Assembly (NCBI RefSeq): GCF_964204645.1
Contig: NC_134032.1
Coordinates: forward strand, 2,694,916 to 2,758,915
Origin: Tubulanus polymorphus
Lineage: Eukaryota; Nemertea; Palaeonemertea; Tubulaniformes; Tubulanidae
Direction of reading: 5' to 3'
DNA: 64,000 bases
The notes below the pieces were generated by a model. The model did no database searches. It was not told the DNA's origin and saw only the letters and a list, made by a program, of their open reading frames with translations. Of this stretch, positions 1 through 11,215 are shown piece by piece. A program made the translations under genes and the position numbers. How positions within the stretch are numbered: the stretch's first letter is position 1; each line of letters begins with the position of its first letter.

Positions 1-246
1 GAAAATAACACGACCAAAACGTTACTAGCAATTAGCATCGTATTCATCGTTACGACGATGCCTGATAAGGCTTTACGTGTTTACAGTGATCGAAACAACG
101 GGGCATTTTATGGCGGATTCGTTGAGGTTTTGGGGCCGCTCTTGCGGCTACTGGAGTACACGAACAGTGCTATCAATTTCGTTCTGTACATGCTGTGCGG
201 TTCGAGATTTAGACGGGAATTTGCAAAAATGTTCGAACAGAAATGA
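1..246 (+). CDS. 3' end of a rhodopsin-type GPCR gene (partial, cut by window edge)
   Basis: The frame is open from base 1 and ends in TGA at 244-246, so only the C-terminal 81 residues are present. The first segment is hydrophobic (LLAISIVFIV) and fits the end of TM6. The second holds NSAINFVLYMLCGSRFRREF, which fits TM7 plus helix 8, with NSAINFVLY in place of NPxxY. This form is usual in invertebrate peptide GPCRs such as FMRFamide-receptor-like proteins (family knowledge). The tail after helix 8 is only about six residues. The rest of the gene lies upstream of the window. The ligand cannot be inferred. A second, broken GPCR of the same superfamily lies on the opposite strand at 3486-4435. 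Confidence 0.75.
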   Translation, partial: ENNTTKTLLAISIVFIVTTMPDKALRVYSDRNNGAFYGGFVEVLGPLLRLLEYTNSAINFVLYMLCGSRFRREFAKMFEQK

Positions 247-1251
247 CCACTATTTGTAACGCCCGAATCAGAAATTTAACGTTGAAAATAAATGGTCACA
301 GCCAGACGAGACAAACGTAAATCCTTTACAATATGATTTTCTCCTTCTAGATTTTGACACATGAAACGACAATATTAGACAGTAATGGACTCTTTGTCCT
401 ATCCTTCTTCAAAATTAAATTTCCGAATAGAAATTCCATATTTCGAGACACGTGCATAGACTCAAACATCCCACGTTTTCTAGGACAAAGTTCTAGGATA
501 AAATGAATGAATCAGATAGAGATATAAATCAATGAAAAGTTCTCAATCAAAAGCTAAATAATCTTTTTGTTAAGCGATTTTCAGCATTTTTCCAGCTATA
601 TTAGGTACACACAATAGATATTATACATTGTACGTCAATTAAAGGTATCATCCGTATCATGTCGTTTTCACCACTTGTAGTTTACTTCTCTATGTCAAAG
701 CTGTTTCAATTTAAATGAACAGCGGCCCAATTTCACCGACCTCGAATGGCGGAGAGACAACACATGAAGTCGCACTACCGAATGAAGGAGACATAAATAA
801 CGAGAGAGATTATAAACCCAGGGCAATATACACAATTTGTTACGTGAAAGGGATACACTGAATAATCAGGAATTCCTCAGCAAATAATAATAAGATAATG
901 AACTAATAATCAAATTTTGAAATAAAAACCAAATACCCAATAATAATAATTTATGTAATAACTTCAAAAAAGATGAAAATAATACGATAGTAAGTCAAAT
1001 CCATTCAATATGACCGCAAAATGTTGTTTCAAAAAGCCTTCTCTAATATCAATATCTTCTCTTCTCTGAGTGTTACTAATACTTAATTTTAATTTCATAG
1101 TGTTAGTACGGCTAAGGAAAAATTCAGTTTTTTGAAAAACTTAACATTCGGAGACTCGCTATGAACTAATTCATCGATTTTGTAAAAGTTATACATAGAA
1201 ACTTTATGTCATATCCTAATGTCGGATTTCGTGGACAATCTTGTAAACTTT
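247..1251. other. AT-rich intergenic stretch, no gene seen
   Basis: This lies 3' of the GPCR fragment. I see no coding-like frame, tandem repeat or terminal inverted repeat. It may include the GPCR 3'UTR; a polyA signal could not be assigned. Confidence 0.4.
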
Positions 1252-1385
1252 GGCAATCGGCGGTGTTGTCATAACACGGAACAACAGAATCGCGGAATTA
1301 AAAAAACAGGGAATTTCTTCATTTTCGCTATAAAGAGTACCGTGTTTTCCCGTGGGGATACCCATTGTCGGACAAGGCACCGGAC
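1252..1385 (+). repeat. Dispersed repeat, arm 1 of an inverted pair
   Basis: About 134 bp recur in reverse complement at 2034-2170. Shared blocks include GAATTTCTTCATTTTC, TTTTCCCGTGGGG and GTCGGACAAGGCA. A B-box-like GGTTCGAATCCC follows at about 1404, but no A box or tRNA fold is evident. Confidence 0.65.
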
Positions 1386-2033
1386 CGATCGATGCACTGT
1401 TAGGTTCGAATCCCATTATTTGCAGGCTATTTTATCGGAAATAAGTTGACCCGTTGACTGGCTGTCTGCTGCTACCCGCAGCAGCAGACAGAATCAAATA
1501 GGAGAAAGGGACAACCTAGACAAACATCGGTTATCGAGGTTAGTCGACTTTTTGCAAACTTCAGAACGAATATTGTCAGTCGAATTTGAGCACGTTCGCG
1601 GTAGGTCGGGCCGTATTTCTACGTGGTTGCAAACATGAGATTCTAAGACCAAACAAGTACCGATTTAGTACCAATAAGATACTTATTATTTGATCCAAAT
1701 ATTCAGTTCGTAGGACCAAATATGAAATAGCAGTCATTAAGAAAACATCTTAAAAAACGAAACCATTTTATAATTTCTAATATCATTTAGTTTCCATAAA
1801 CGTTCCCAGATTCACTACTTTTGCTTATAACAATGTAGAAACACAACACGCATGAATAATCCTAAAACCAGAATGAAATATACATAACGTCTATTTATTC
1901 ATTTACCAACATTTCATTTGATTCCTTCAGTATAGTACAATACGGCGATACTCTGCATCACAGATTAAGTAGTTGACTGGCGATATAATGAATCATCACA
2001 AAGGCCTACTGGTACCCGTTTATGAAAACATGT

Positions 2034-2170
2034 GTCCGATGCCTTGTCCGACAGTGGGTAACCCCACGGGAAAACCCGATTACTATTTATAGTGAAAATG
2101 AAGAAATTCTGTGTTTTTGAAAGATCCCGCGATTCCGTCGTTCCGTGAAATGATAACACCGGGCAATCGG
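2034..2170 (-). repeat. Dispersed repeat, arm 2 of an inverted pair
   Basis: Reverse-complement copy of 1252-1385, roughly 80 percent alike by eye. About 650 bp of unrelated sequence separates the arms. It may be two independent insertions of one short element rather than one foldback. Confidence 0.65.
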
Positions 2171-3485
2171 TATGGTTTCCAGGGGGTGGCGAGATACGAA
2201 GCATGCACCGAAGATTGCTCGAATGAATGCAGGCCGAGTAGATTGTGTCATATTTCAGGATCTTCCACACGTACTTCGCTGGTAGATTCCCGTTACACCA
2301 TTACACGAAGCACACTGCATTCGAAATTGAATTCTAAATCTAGGTGGTCCATATATTTTCCACGGATGTTATACACCTGTGTGCCAGAATATCGGCATCC
2401 AAAACAATTGCCAAGGTATTTCAACATCTATTCACCAGTAATACTGCACAAGGCAGACATGTTTATTAGTGTGACACAGTCCAATCTTGCCTATCAAAAT
2501 CTTTATTTATATTACATTAAAGTGTCGATAGTAGTACATATAAATGATTGTGACATTAGATGATGGCAGTGTGCACTTGTAGGGTTGTATTTCGAATAAT
2601 TTACATCATTATCATTGTTAGGAAGATAGATGCAGCGATTACTAAATCTTTCGAACCATCTCCTCGTTTACAGGTTAAAACATCGGTCTTTCCGGTTCTG
2701 AGATGAATATGAAAATGTTAGCTAATGTTCGATGTAATGATTTTTCTTTTTGCGTATATTTACAATTATCTGTTCTTCGAGGTCCTGTATTTCAAATTTG
2801 ATACCGGATAGACACCAGTTTGTGTTTATCGCATAAGATATCGCATTCGCAGCGTTGCTGTGAAGTAAGGTCCGTACTGTGCGATCAGTGATGATACCGG
2901 GATGGAAAATGTCTGTTGTGTTTATATAACCTTTTAAATTTTGCTGTAGATGTGCATGCCCTGATTAGCTCGTTCACCGTTGAAATACCTTTGAATGTCG
3001 TCGACAGTAACAGCAGCTGGCTGTTGGCTTTCTTTTCTACTGTGTGGATTTTGCAATGTGACTGCACAATGTATAATTCCATTGCTTAATCAGAAAATTT
3101 ATGTTATTTGCAGTTTAAGAAGGCATCCATTTTTTGCTTCATTACAGCCTACATCACAAAGTTAGCACGATCTACCAAGTGGTCTTTGTCAATGCTTGCT
3201 ATGATTTTCTCCAGCAACGTGTGTAGTACTTTGTCACCCACGTTTTGCATAGTTTCGCTGGCGAGTTTTTGTCAAAGTTTTACCATAGGCCGCATCACCA
3301 TTTCAATGTGACTTGCCCTTTTATCTGCAAATTATATCTCAATTATAGCTCAACATCTCTCTCCACGAGATATATACGCAAATCGGTTTTCAATCCATCT
3401 ATAGTTCAAATTCCATCTAAAGTACAAACAACACACATCATTCTACAACACTACTTAATAATTGGACAGAGAATAACGATGATAA
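2171..3485. other. Intergenic, no supported gene
   Basis: Several short open frames exist on both strands, but none shows domain-like residues or conserved motifs. I treat them as chance frames. Confidence 0.35.
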
Positions 3486-4435
3486 TCATTTCGACAAGTT
3501 TCTACAGGAAATAACTGCACCGAAATATTCACGAATTTCTCGTCCCAGTAAAAGATAAATGTAGAAATTAACGACATAGTTACAAATTTGGATATGGGTG
3601 CAGATATCAAACAGTAATTGTTTTTGGTCCACAGGCATTGTTTGGAATGCTGTAATAGAGGTCGGAAGAGTGAATATTGCTAATGCGAGTGAAACTGTTA
3701 CAAGCATAATTGTTGTACGTTTTGCTTTTGTAGTTCTCTTGTCAGACGAAACCATTTTCGTACCTTTGAATAACTGAAATATGGTAACAGAATTTGATCA
3801 CCGCTAAAGGCACAAAATAAACATGAACGACAAATGTGGTGAAAAGTTTGGCTTGGTTAGAAATTTCTAAGTAGCATCCGGTAATTTTTTCCGAAAACTT
3901 TATTAATACGACTTGAAAAATACCCGCTACTAAAATATTCATGATGAATGATTACAATGACGCATCGGGCGAATCCAGGTGTACATATCAAACGAGATGT
4001 GAATGGGAAGAGCACAACTGCCGCACGTTCAATAGATATCGCTACTATAAACCATGAACTGCAGGCAATCAAAAATGATATGACAAATTCATATATTTGA
4101 CAGCTGATCAGTGAATTTATCAAGAGCGTAGCGTCCATAGCACTTATGTGAAGATGCCCGAAAACAAACTGTAAAACAGGCATCAGACTTAAACTGACGA
4201 CAACCACAAAATCACTGATTGACAAAACGATCAGATAGTTAGCGTAAGATAAACTGCGGAATCTGTGACTTATCATTATCAGGAAAGTAGCCGAATTTCC
4301 AAAAACGCCTAACAGTAGAAAGATAGGCAGAATGACCAGTGACGCGGTACGGTAGATGCCAGACTTGTTTACGACAGATAAGATAGCGATATAGCTGTTA
4401 TAAGGTCTCGCAATCTGCAAGAGAGTAGAATTCAT
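3486..4435 (-). pseudogene. Rhodopsin-family GPCR, broken by two frameshifts
   Basis: Three overlapping minus-strand frames (4435-3857, 3942-3742, 3755-3486) together cover one seven-helix receptor without a gap. TM1 has the GN pair (LLGVFGNSATFLIM). TM2 has LSISDF. TM3 ends in ISIERAAVV, an ERA instead of DRY. An LFPFTSRLICTP-like ICL2 follows, then TM4 and TM5. A basic ICL3 (KRTTKAKRTT) leads into TM6, and TM7 has NYVVNFYIYLLLGREIREYF with NFYIY in place of NPxxY. The start ATG at 4435 precedes a short N-terminus with NST and NKS sites. The frameshifts lie near 3940 and 3745-3775, so it is either a recent pseudogene or carries assembly indels. It is probably a neuropeptide- or chemosensory-type invertebrate receptor; the ligand is unknown. 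Confidence 0.72.
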
Positions 4436-4809
4436 TATTGATTGGATGCTTCGCTAGATGCACGAATTGTCGTCTATTCAAGTGAATTATAAGAAAGGCG
4501 CATCTATATATTGATACAATCTTTTGAATGAAAGCAGCCATTCAACAATTGTTCAGCCAGATTAAATTTACTCCCAATTTGACGCATAAATCAAAAATAA
4601 ATTCCCAGATATCGAACACAAAACACTTAGATTCGTGAAATGCTTATCGTTTGAAGCGACGAATTTAATGGTTCTAGATCAGGAAGTTGGAATTGCATCG
4701 AGCTTGACGGGAAAACTTCTGAAATACGAACAAAAAACCGAAGTGATTAACGACTTTTACCAATTCGTGAACATTTGATCGCAATCAATGCCAAAATTAA
4801 GATGGCGTT
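4436..4809. other. 5' flank of the minus-strand GPCR
   Basis: No gene is seen. It would hold the promoter of the minus-strand receptor if that is still transcribed; I cannot mark a core promoter. Confidence 0.3.
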
Positions 4810-4952
4810 TACACTGACAAGCGTGAATGATACAAAACAGCTCCTGGGACCTTGACCTTCGACCTACAGGACCCGAAATGTAATCGGTTACTCGCAGTCT
4901 TTAGGATAACCCAATTAAAAAAATGTAACCAAATTATCTTAAACCATCCTTC
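4810..4952 (-). repeat. Dispersed repeat copy carrying nuclear-receptor half-sites
   Basis: Read on the minus strand, it matches the tandem unit at about 51120-51250. It shares the TTTAAGATAATTTGGTTAC-type block, GAGTAAC, a TCCTGTAGGTC block, AGGTCAAGGTC and AGCTGTTTTGTA. Confidence 0.6.
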
Positions 4953-6512
4953 CTAAGTGCGAGAATGAATGATTTTAGAGATTAGAGAAAATTTCAATTC
5001 TTGTGAAAATCGCAGTGAAACAATGCATCAATTGGCACGCAATTCACAAGTGGTAATCATTGACAACAGGCTACAGAGGAGCCATCGAACGACCTCGCAA
5101 AAGTAGAGAACTCAATAAGTAACGGAATAAGGAATAAGGAACACGTAACCAACTTTACTATGGTATAATAATAGTGAGATGAAGAGATACATAAAGATTG
5201 ATGGTGATGTGATACTAGGACCCGGTCTGGAGACTGTGGATCCTTAGTAATCCACGGTCACAATATCTATATACAGTCATTGAGAGACGTTCATGTTTTA
5301 CATTGTTTACTAGAAAACCCTGAAAACAGTTTGATTGATAGAAATATCAGCTCCCGGATGGAGGTTACTCTTTCAAATGTTTAGATGTCGACACACGGGG
5401 ACGCATGTTTATTTACTGTCACGAGACTCATAGATTGTTGTTTCTAACAGCTGAAGCGGAACTGATGGGATTTATCAATATAAAGGATTGTGTATATAAA
5501 GGATATAAAGGATCCGTGTGCTGGACGCTCGTGTGTTACTAGTGATGAACATGTATTACTATCGGCAAACTCTAATACTTATTACAGAGGAGCTGTTATT
5601 AGTATCAGATATAATGATCACGTGTATAGAACTGAACCCCACAGACAGTATGATATGCGAGATACATAAAATGTGTGACAGTAACACTGTAGTTATTCAC
5701 TGGGATAACAGTAATAATCAGCACTCACTGAGACTACAATATAAACACTGTATTAACTCCCCCGATTTAGAATCGAAGTCTAAACCAGTTGTAGGGTTCC
5801 AGAACAGCGTGTATACAATGAAATGCTACTCGCAGTCAGCCGGTCAAATGCTGCCCGGCTGTGAAAGGGCACCTTTGTCACAGAAAAGTTTGAATCTTTA
5901 GGGCAATCTAAGTCACTTTGGGGCACCAAATCTATGCATCCACAAAACAAGACATTTTGACATGTTAATGGAAAATCATTCATAAAAATAAGAAGTTTAC
6001 CCATTTTCGATTATTCAAATTGGCTATTCAAATTTACTTCTATAACAAGAACTTGAAAAATAGTAGGGCAATCGTGGGTACCGCGGTAGTAGCGGACTGG
6101 ATCAGCCCCTGATTTGTCACCAACGCAGAAATCACGCACCTTGTATTTCTAAAAGATAGAGTTGTTTTGAAACATAACCTTGACTTAAGAAAGGGAACAC
6201 GATTGTCTACTTAACGCAGGTAGTTTGTTAGGTATGATGATAATTACCTGGCAGAATTGTCAACATTTTTGTAAATAGGTCCCCGGCCCGTGAGGCCATT
6301 TAGAACATCTTATAAGGAACACGGCCTGTAATTATTACAAGTACGCGCCGTGCGTGCTCCAGTCCATAGTACAGTCAAGTTAAAGACTGTTTTTCTGTTA
6401 CGAAACTCCCGGTTTTGCGACGATTTCTCAAAAACAGAAATAGGCCATGATATCCTCAAAGAACTCAACTATTATGATTCATTAATAGAGAGGGGCCATA
6501 ATACTATCAAGG
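4953..6512. other. Intergenic; one unrecognised 127-codon open frame
   Basis: A plus-strand frame at 5518-5901 begins TTG-like rather than ATG; its first ATGs are internal. It resembles no family I know. No splice pattern or repeat is seen around it. A string of GGATATAAAGGAT-like near repeats sits at 5478-5512. Confidence 0.3.
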
Positions 6513-6608
6513 AGAGTTTAAGCTCATTTAGGGTCTATAACCAATCTAACAACTTAGAACCAGTTTAAGCTCATTTTGGTTCTATAAGGCATCTGACAAC
6601 TAAAGACC
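6513..6608. repeat. Two-copy tandem repeat, about 48 bp
   Basis: The block GTTTAAGCTCATTT followed by GGTCTATAA or GGTTCTATAA, then ATCTGACAACT or ATCTAACAACT and a GAACCAG or GACCAG end, occurs twice in a row. Confidence 0.6.
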
Positions 6609-6939
6609 AGTCTTAAGATCTAATACTATTGTTCAACTTAAATCCTAACTTTTCTTTGAATTGGGTCTGGTTCTTCAGTTTCCAGAACTTCAAATGAATT
6701 TGTTTCTTCTTATATTTCAACCCCGTGAAAAGTTGTCTTAATTCGACTCATTAAAACATTGCAAATGAATTTTAGGCTAGAAAAAAATGATACTGGTTTT
6801 CTCTGTCTGCTGGGCTTAAAAGCTCTGCTGAGCTTTGACCCGGCCGGCCGCTGATCCTATGTGTCCATTTATTGCGGTTATAATTAGTCAAAGAATACGT
6901 CATATAACCGATGCGGATACCTACGGATAATTTTTTCAA

Positions 6940-7400
6940 CTCGTCGTAATGTCTTCATATTTGGTTTATACATTTATCTACCCTAGGTACATCTTCAGCC
7001 TACAAACTGGCTCTGTCAGATTAAAGATGGCCGACTGGCAGCCATTGTTGTTCGCCAAAATCAGCACTTTTGAAACATTTTCGAAGTTTTCGAGGAAAAT
7101 TCTGAAGACGCTTTGATCATTTACCTTGATTGTTCATATGTATTTGAATCCCCCAATGGCATGAGAAAGATTGGGTTGATCGGACTCAAGATGGCTGTCC
7201 TGTGACCTTTTTGTGCCCAAAATGTCAAGTTTGGCCTGAATTCTAAATCCTGTAGCTTCCTAATGGTTTGCAATTTTTAATTGCAATTTGTGATGGGTAT
7301 TCTTTGGAAAGGGATGTTTTATACCCAAGATAGATATATTTGATCAGGCAATTATGACACATTTGGCGGCCATCTTGGTGTCATCAGTACTCATTTGTAG
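6940..7400 (+). repeat. Dispersed repeat (AAGATGGC / GGCGGCCAT family)
   Basis: Several modules recur elsewhere. AAGATGGC with CTGTAGCTTCCTAATGGTTTGC recurs at 49390-49450 and 58640-58730. AATTATnACnCAnTTGGCGGCCAT with GTCATCAGTACT recurs at 49497-49547 and 49624-49675. No coding frame of note. Confidence 0.6.
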
Positions 7401-8380
7401 GTGGAAAAAAGTTTTTCCACATTATATTCATACGGTTTAAGCACATTGTTACCACAATCAAATGGAAAGTTGTAGCTCATGACATGATGTATGATCGTGG
7501 TGAGTTTCAAGGGCATTGGTTTTTGTATATGGCCACCAGGGGGCGTTGAACAATGCAATAACTTGTATATTATATTCGTACCTATGGTCCTACCACAATC
7601 ATGGGATACCGGCAACACCAGATGGCGCAACAAAACACTGGGTTACTCGTGATGAAAATCAGTTCATTTGCGGTGAAATTTGAACATTATTTTAACCTTC
7701 CAATCCCGGAAATTATCAAACGAGTCATCGAATTGATATGAGATTTCCTTTATCTCTCAGTATATGGTATTGATTTCACTGAATATTGATTTACTAGTCA
7801 GATAATTTGAAGTTTATAGAAATGTAGAAGAAATTGAAGCGCGGTAGCCCAGTGCTACTAGCGATCCTGGCGGATTATCACTGAATCTTCGCTTCCCTCA
7901 GTAGCCTTGCCGGTATCCCATTGGAAAATTGTAGCCCATGACATTCTCTATGATCGTGGTGAGTTTCAAGGTCATTGGTTTTTGCATGTGGCCACCAGGT
8001 CGCGGTGAACAATGCCATAACTTAGTATTTCTTTATTATTTTCGTATATATGCATATTTTGTAACCACAATCAATCGGAAAGTTGTAGCTCATGACATTG
8101 TCTATGATTGTGGTAAGTTCCAAGGACATTAATTATTCTATATAGTCACTAGGGGGTATTGAATAGTAGAATAACTTAGTATTTCCTTATTATATTGGTA
8201 CCTAGGCCTATTTTGTTTCCATGACCAATTGCAAAGTTGTAGCTCACGACATGTTCTATGAATATGGTGAGTTTCAAGGTCATTGGGCTTCGCATATGGT
8301 CACCAGGGGCGTTGAATAGTAGAATAAATTAGTATTCCCATATCATATTAGTAACTAGCCATATTTTTTACCACAATAAA
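7401..8380 (+). repeat. Tandem array of ~130-150 bp units with CTCF-like core
   Basis: At least four units (near 7437-7580, 7905-8040, 8050-8180, 8200-8345) share the order ACCACAATCA, AAGTTGTAGCTCATGACAT, TATGATnGTGGTGAGTTTCAAGG, TATGGnCACCAGGGGGCGTTGAA and a TTAGTATTTCC end. The best core is CCACCAGGGGGCG at 7533-7545. About 320 bp of other sequence splits units 1 and 2. Inverted copies lie at 28700-29190 and direct copies at 49683-50340. Confidence 0.75.
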
Positions 8381-8425
8381 TTGTTAGATTGTTGAGCATC
8401 TGAAACCACTTCCCAAGAATTTAGT

Positions 8426-8604
8426 CCCAGCTGGCTATTTTGCGTCCACTTTTCGTCCGTTATAGCGTTTGTCCGTCCGTAGACAGAATCCAGTTATTTT
8501 GGGATGTTTTGAAGACACTCCAATGGATTGTCCTGATATTTGGTTTATACATGTATCGGGCATACTCATTACTCCGAAGTCGCATTACTTCGAAATTGCG
8601 TTTA
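8426..8604 (+). repeat. Direct repeat copy 1 (CGTCCGTCCGTAGACGG family)
   Basis: About 165-180 bp recur at 9024-9187. Both contain CCGTCCGTAGAC, ATCCAGTTATTTTGGGA, TTTTGAAGACACTCCAATGG and ATACATGTATCGGG in the same order. Confidence 0.75.
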
Positions 8605-8690
8605 ATGCCCAAAACGGTCAAGATCTCCTCATTTGAATACCGCGCACTCGCCAGTAAGTTACGTCGGATCATTGCCGTGCTGGGATATTT

Positions 8691-8928
8691 TCAAAGCTCG
8701 TGTGTCAGATGATTCTGCTTAAGAGAGTAATGATGGACCACGATAAATGGGGGTATTTTATACAATGATTTTCAGACGGTTTAAGAGGCTAATTTCTACA
8801 GAACGTCCGAAAGTTCACTTCAACCATCTGCTGTGGACCGCGTGGAATAAATGTAAATTATTGCTGCATACAAAATGAATGGTTGTATACAGTATGACCG
8901 GTCAGAATTCAAAATCAACAACACCTCA
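8691..8928 (-). repeat. Inverted copy of the promoter/5'UTR of the peptide gene at 10952
   Basis: Read on the minus strand, this is collinear with 10697-10935. It runs from GATGTTGTTGATTTTGAA through GCAGCAATAATTTACATTTATTCC and TAAAATACCCCC to GCAnACGAGCTTTGAA. Homology stops just before the position of the start codon, so no peptide exon follows here. Part of the same unit lies back to back at 8939-9023. Confidence 0.75.
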
Positions 8929-8938
8929 TTTACATACA

Positions 8939-9023
8939 TTTATTCAACGTGTCCACAACATATTGTCGAAGTGAACTTTCTGACTTTTGGGTAGACATAA
9001 GCCTCTTAAACTGTCCGAGAATT
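8939..9023 (+). repeat. Partial direct copy of the same promoter region
   Basis: Matches 10770-10857: TTTATTC, TCGAAGTGAACTTTC, GGTAGA, TAAGCCTCTT, AACTGT, GAGAATT. It abuts the inverted copy at 8691-8928, giving a head-to-head arrangement. Confidence 0.6.
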
Positions 9024-9187
9024 GTCCCGGCGGGTTATTGCGTCAACTTTCGTCCGTCCGTAGACGGTATCCAGTTATTTTGGGAAGTTTTGAAGACACT
9101 CCAATGGATTGTCCTGATCTTTGGTTTATACATGTATCGGGGCATACTCATTACTCCGAAGTCCCATTACTCTGAAATCGCGTTTAT
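9024..9187 (+). repeat. Direct repeat copy 2 (CGTCCGTCCGTAGACGG family)
   Basis: Collinear with 8426-8604. It sits directly after the partial promoter copy, so the whole 8.4-9.2 kb block looks built by duplication. Confidence 0.75.
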
Positions 9188-9439
9188 AGGGATCAATATC
9201 AATCACGATATCGATGAAAATTATTAGAGGGGTTCATTGAAATTCATCCGTTCAATCAATGTGTATTGATGAAGTATTCAAGTTTGCAATATGTAAGTAT
9301 TATTTAAACTTAATTGCAGTGGTAAGTTGATGGACCCCCTCGAATAGCCCGCTTACTAGAGAAATAGGGTTTTGTCGCTAAAGATTATAATTCCTTTATT
9401 CAAGTATTGGAATTAAATTGTATATTGATGACTTATGTA

Positions 9440-9811
9440 CGGAAGCCCCTAGGTGACATACTGGATAATTTTTTCACAACTTCGACTTGTTAAGTCGAAT
9501 TTCGACTTATTATCTCGAAATTAGACATAATAAGTTGGAATTCGACAGAATAATTTTGAATTTCGACTTAATCAGTCGAATTTCGAGTTAATTATGTAGA
9601 ATTTCGAGTTTTCTTTTCATGTCAAATTTGGTGTTATTCTCATGTAGACTCATTATCTCGAAATTAGACTTAAAAATAACTCGAAATTCGACATAAAAAT
9701 AAGTCGAATTTCGACATAACTAACTCGAAATTCGAGTTAATTAACTCGAAATTCGACATAATAAGTCGGATTTGTGAAATATTCATCTCGTATGTCACCT
9801 AGGGGCTTCCG
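9440..9811. mobile_element. Palindromic MITE with TA target duplication
   Basis: The ends are perfect inverted copies: CGGAAGCCCCTAGGTGACAT at the left and its complement at the right, flanked by TA at 9438-9439 and 9812-9813. The two halves are largely reverse complements. They are built from short blocks such as TCGAAATTCGAC and ATAATAAGTCGAA, so the whole 372 bp could fold back. There is no coding capacity. TA flanks suggest a Tc1/mariner-like mobilising enzyme (inference). Confidence 0.8.
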
Positions 9812-9814
9812 TAC

Positions 9815-10696
9815 ATCCCTATATGAAGAAAAATGTCCCGGTCTATCATTACTGATTTAGAATAAATTTCACATCAAAATAACACCAGAGAAAAAACTTG
9901 GTACCGTAATTGTGTAAATAGCACATTAACCATAAACAAATTCATTGAGTAACCATGAGAATTGTAGGCCTAGGATTTTGATATCGATTAATTTTGCCTA
10001 TTGAGAACATGTGAACTCATTACATGATACGTCTAATTTATGAAGATTTTACTGTTGAATTGAATGCGCAGTTGCTAAATTACATAACATTAATGGAGAA
10101 AATAATGAAACGTTATAAAGTAAATGCAGAGTTACTTGAATTAATGAATACATCAAAAATTAACAAGTAAATCAAAGTAGAGCTATTATTTGTTATGAAA
10201 TGTTTAAATTGTAAATTAAAATGAACTACCAAGTTAGTTCTCTGTGGTGTTATTATGGTGTGAAATTAACTAAAATACCAACTTAGTAATTTTTCCGGGG
10301 ACATTTTTCCGGTGAGATTTTTTCGGGGACATTTTTTCCCGGGCATTTTACCTACATCTGGTTCACAACAATGGCCCTGCAGTCAAAATAACAAGTTGGC
10401 CGAATATAATTATCGGGGTCATTTTCCTAGCAACTAAATTTCATACAAATCTGTGTAAAAATTGAAATCATAGTCTTCTTCATCGATATCGAATGAGCTA
10501 GTTTCCGGATCAACGCGTCGACTCGTGGTCAGAAATTAGTGTTGCTAAAAAGACATAAGTGAGGATGGCGCATTCTACCTTCAGCCACATCTTACTTCTT
10601 ACAGAAACCCTGTAAGATCTATGTAAAACTGTAAATTCTTTATTACTGATACGTTATTTGATGGATAAAATATGCCGTATTGCCGCGTGTGAATAT
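9815..10696. other. AT-rich, no gene seen
   Basis: Three near copies of TTTTCCGGGGACATTTTT-like sequence lie at about 10290-10345. Otherwise no coding frame or paired repeats. Confidence 0.4.
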
Positions 10697-10935
10697 ATGA
10701 GATGTTGTTGATTTTGAAATAATTTTGACCGGTCATACAAACATTCATTTTGTATGCAGCAATAATTTACATTTATTCCGCGAGGTCACAGCAGATTGGA
10801 CTGTCGAAGTGAACTTTCGAACTTTCGGTAGATAAGCCTCTTTAACTGTGTGAGAATTATTGTATAAAATACCCCCGTGTATCGTGGTCCAACATCACTC
10901 TCTAAAGCAGAATTATCTGACGCACGAGCTTTGAA
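10697..10935 (+). promoter_or_regulatory. Promoter and 5'UTR of the small secreted peptide gene
   Basis: A TATAAAAT box at 10863-10870 lies about 80 bp upstream of the ATG, so a start of transcription near 10893-10898 would give a short leader (inference). The whole block is duplicated in inverted orientation at 8691-8928. In that copy the TATA-like run and leader are kept while the coding exons are absent. Confidence 0.5.
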
Positions 10936-10951
10936 CCCCAACCCTACAAAC

Positions 10952-11215
10952 ATGAAGGTATGTACCATGAAACGATTGATAGAACTGACAGTAAGTTCAC
11001 TGTTCACCTTTCAATCTTTATCATTTTTACAGTTCTTCATTTTGGTTGTCGCAGTCGCGTTACTCATTTCAGGAGTTCTTTCCAGTGAAGGTAAGCGCAT
11101 TGGTTTATTTGGACCCAGTTCCTCGGTTGGGACTTAACGAATTGACGAAAATTATTTTGTAACTGTAGACCCGGGTCCGCCTGCTGATTGCTCATTTTAC
11201 AAACGACAACCGTAA
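10952..11215 (+). CDS. Small secreted peptide gene, three exons
   Basis: Proposed exons are 10952-10957, 11033-11090 and 11169-11215. All introns are GT..AG: 75 bp opening GTATGT and ending TTTTTACAG, then 78 bp opening GTAAGC and ending AACTGTAG. Splicing gives 36 residues with a classic signal peptide (MKFFILVVAVALLISGVLS) and a short mature part with one cysteine (PGPPADCSFYKRQP). Exon 1 codes only Met-Lys, so the first intron splits the signal peptide. More cysteine codons follow the stop in another frame (about 11218-11250), so the mature region may be truncated by a small indel. The family is not recognised; a host-defence or neuropeptide-like role is only a guess. Confidence 0.5.

Noticed and set aside
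1395-1420. tRNA or tRNA-SINE B box (GGTTCGAATCCC), also near 56873
   Set aside because: No A box at the right distance, and the T-arm stem pairs poorly; only the B-box word is present.
3486-4435. Intact GPCR with introns
   Set aside because: The reading frames overlap without GT..AG boundaries at the breaks, so frameshifts explain the data better than introns.
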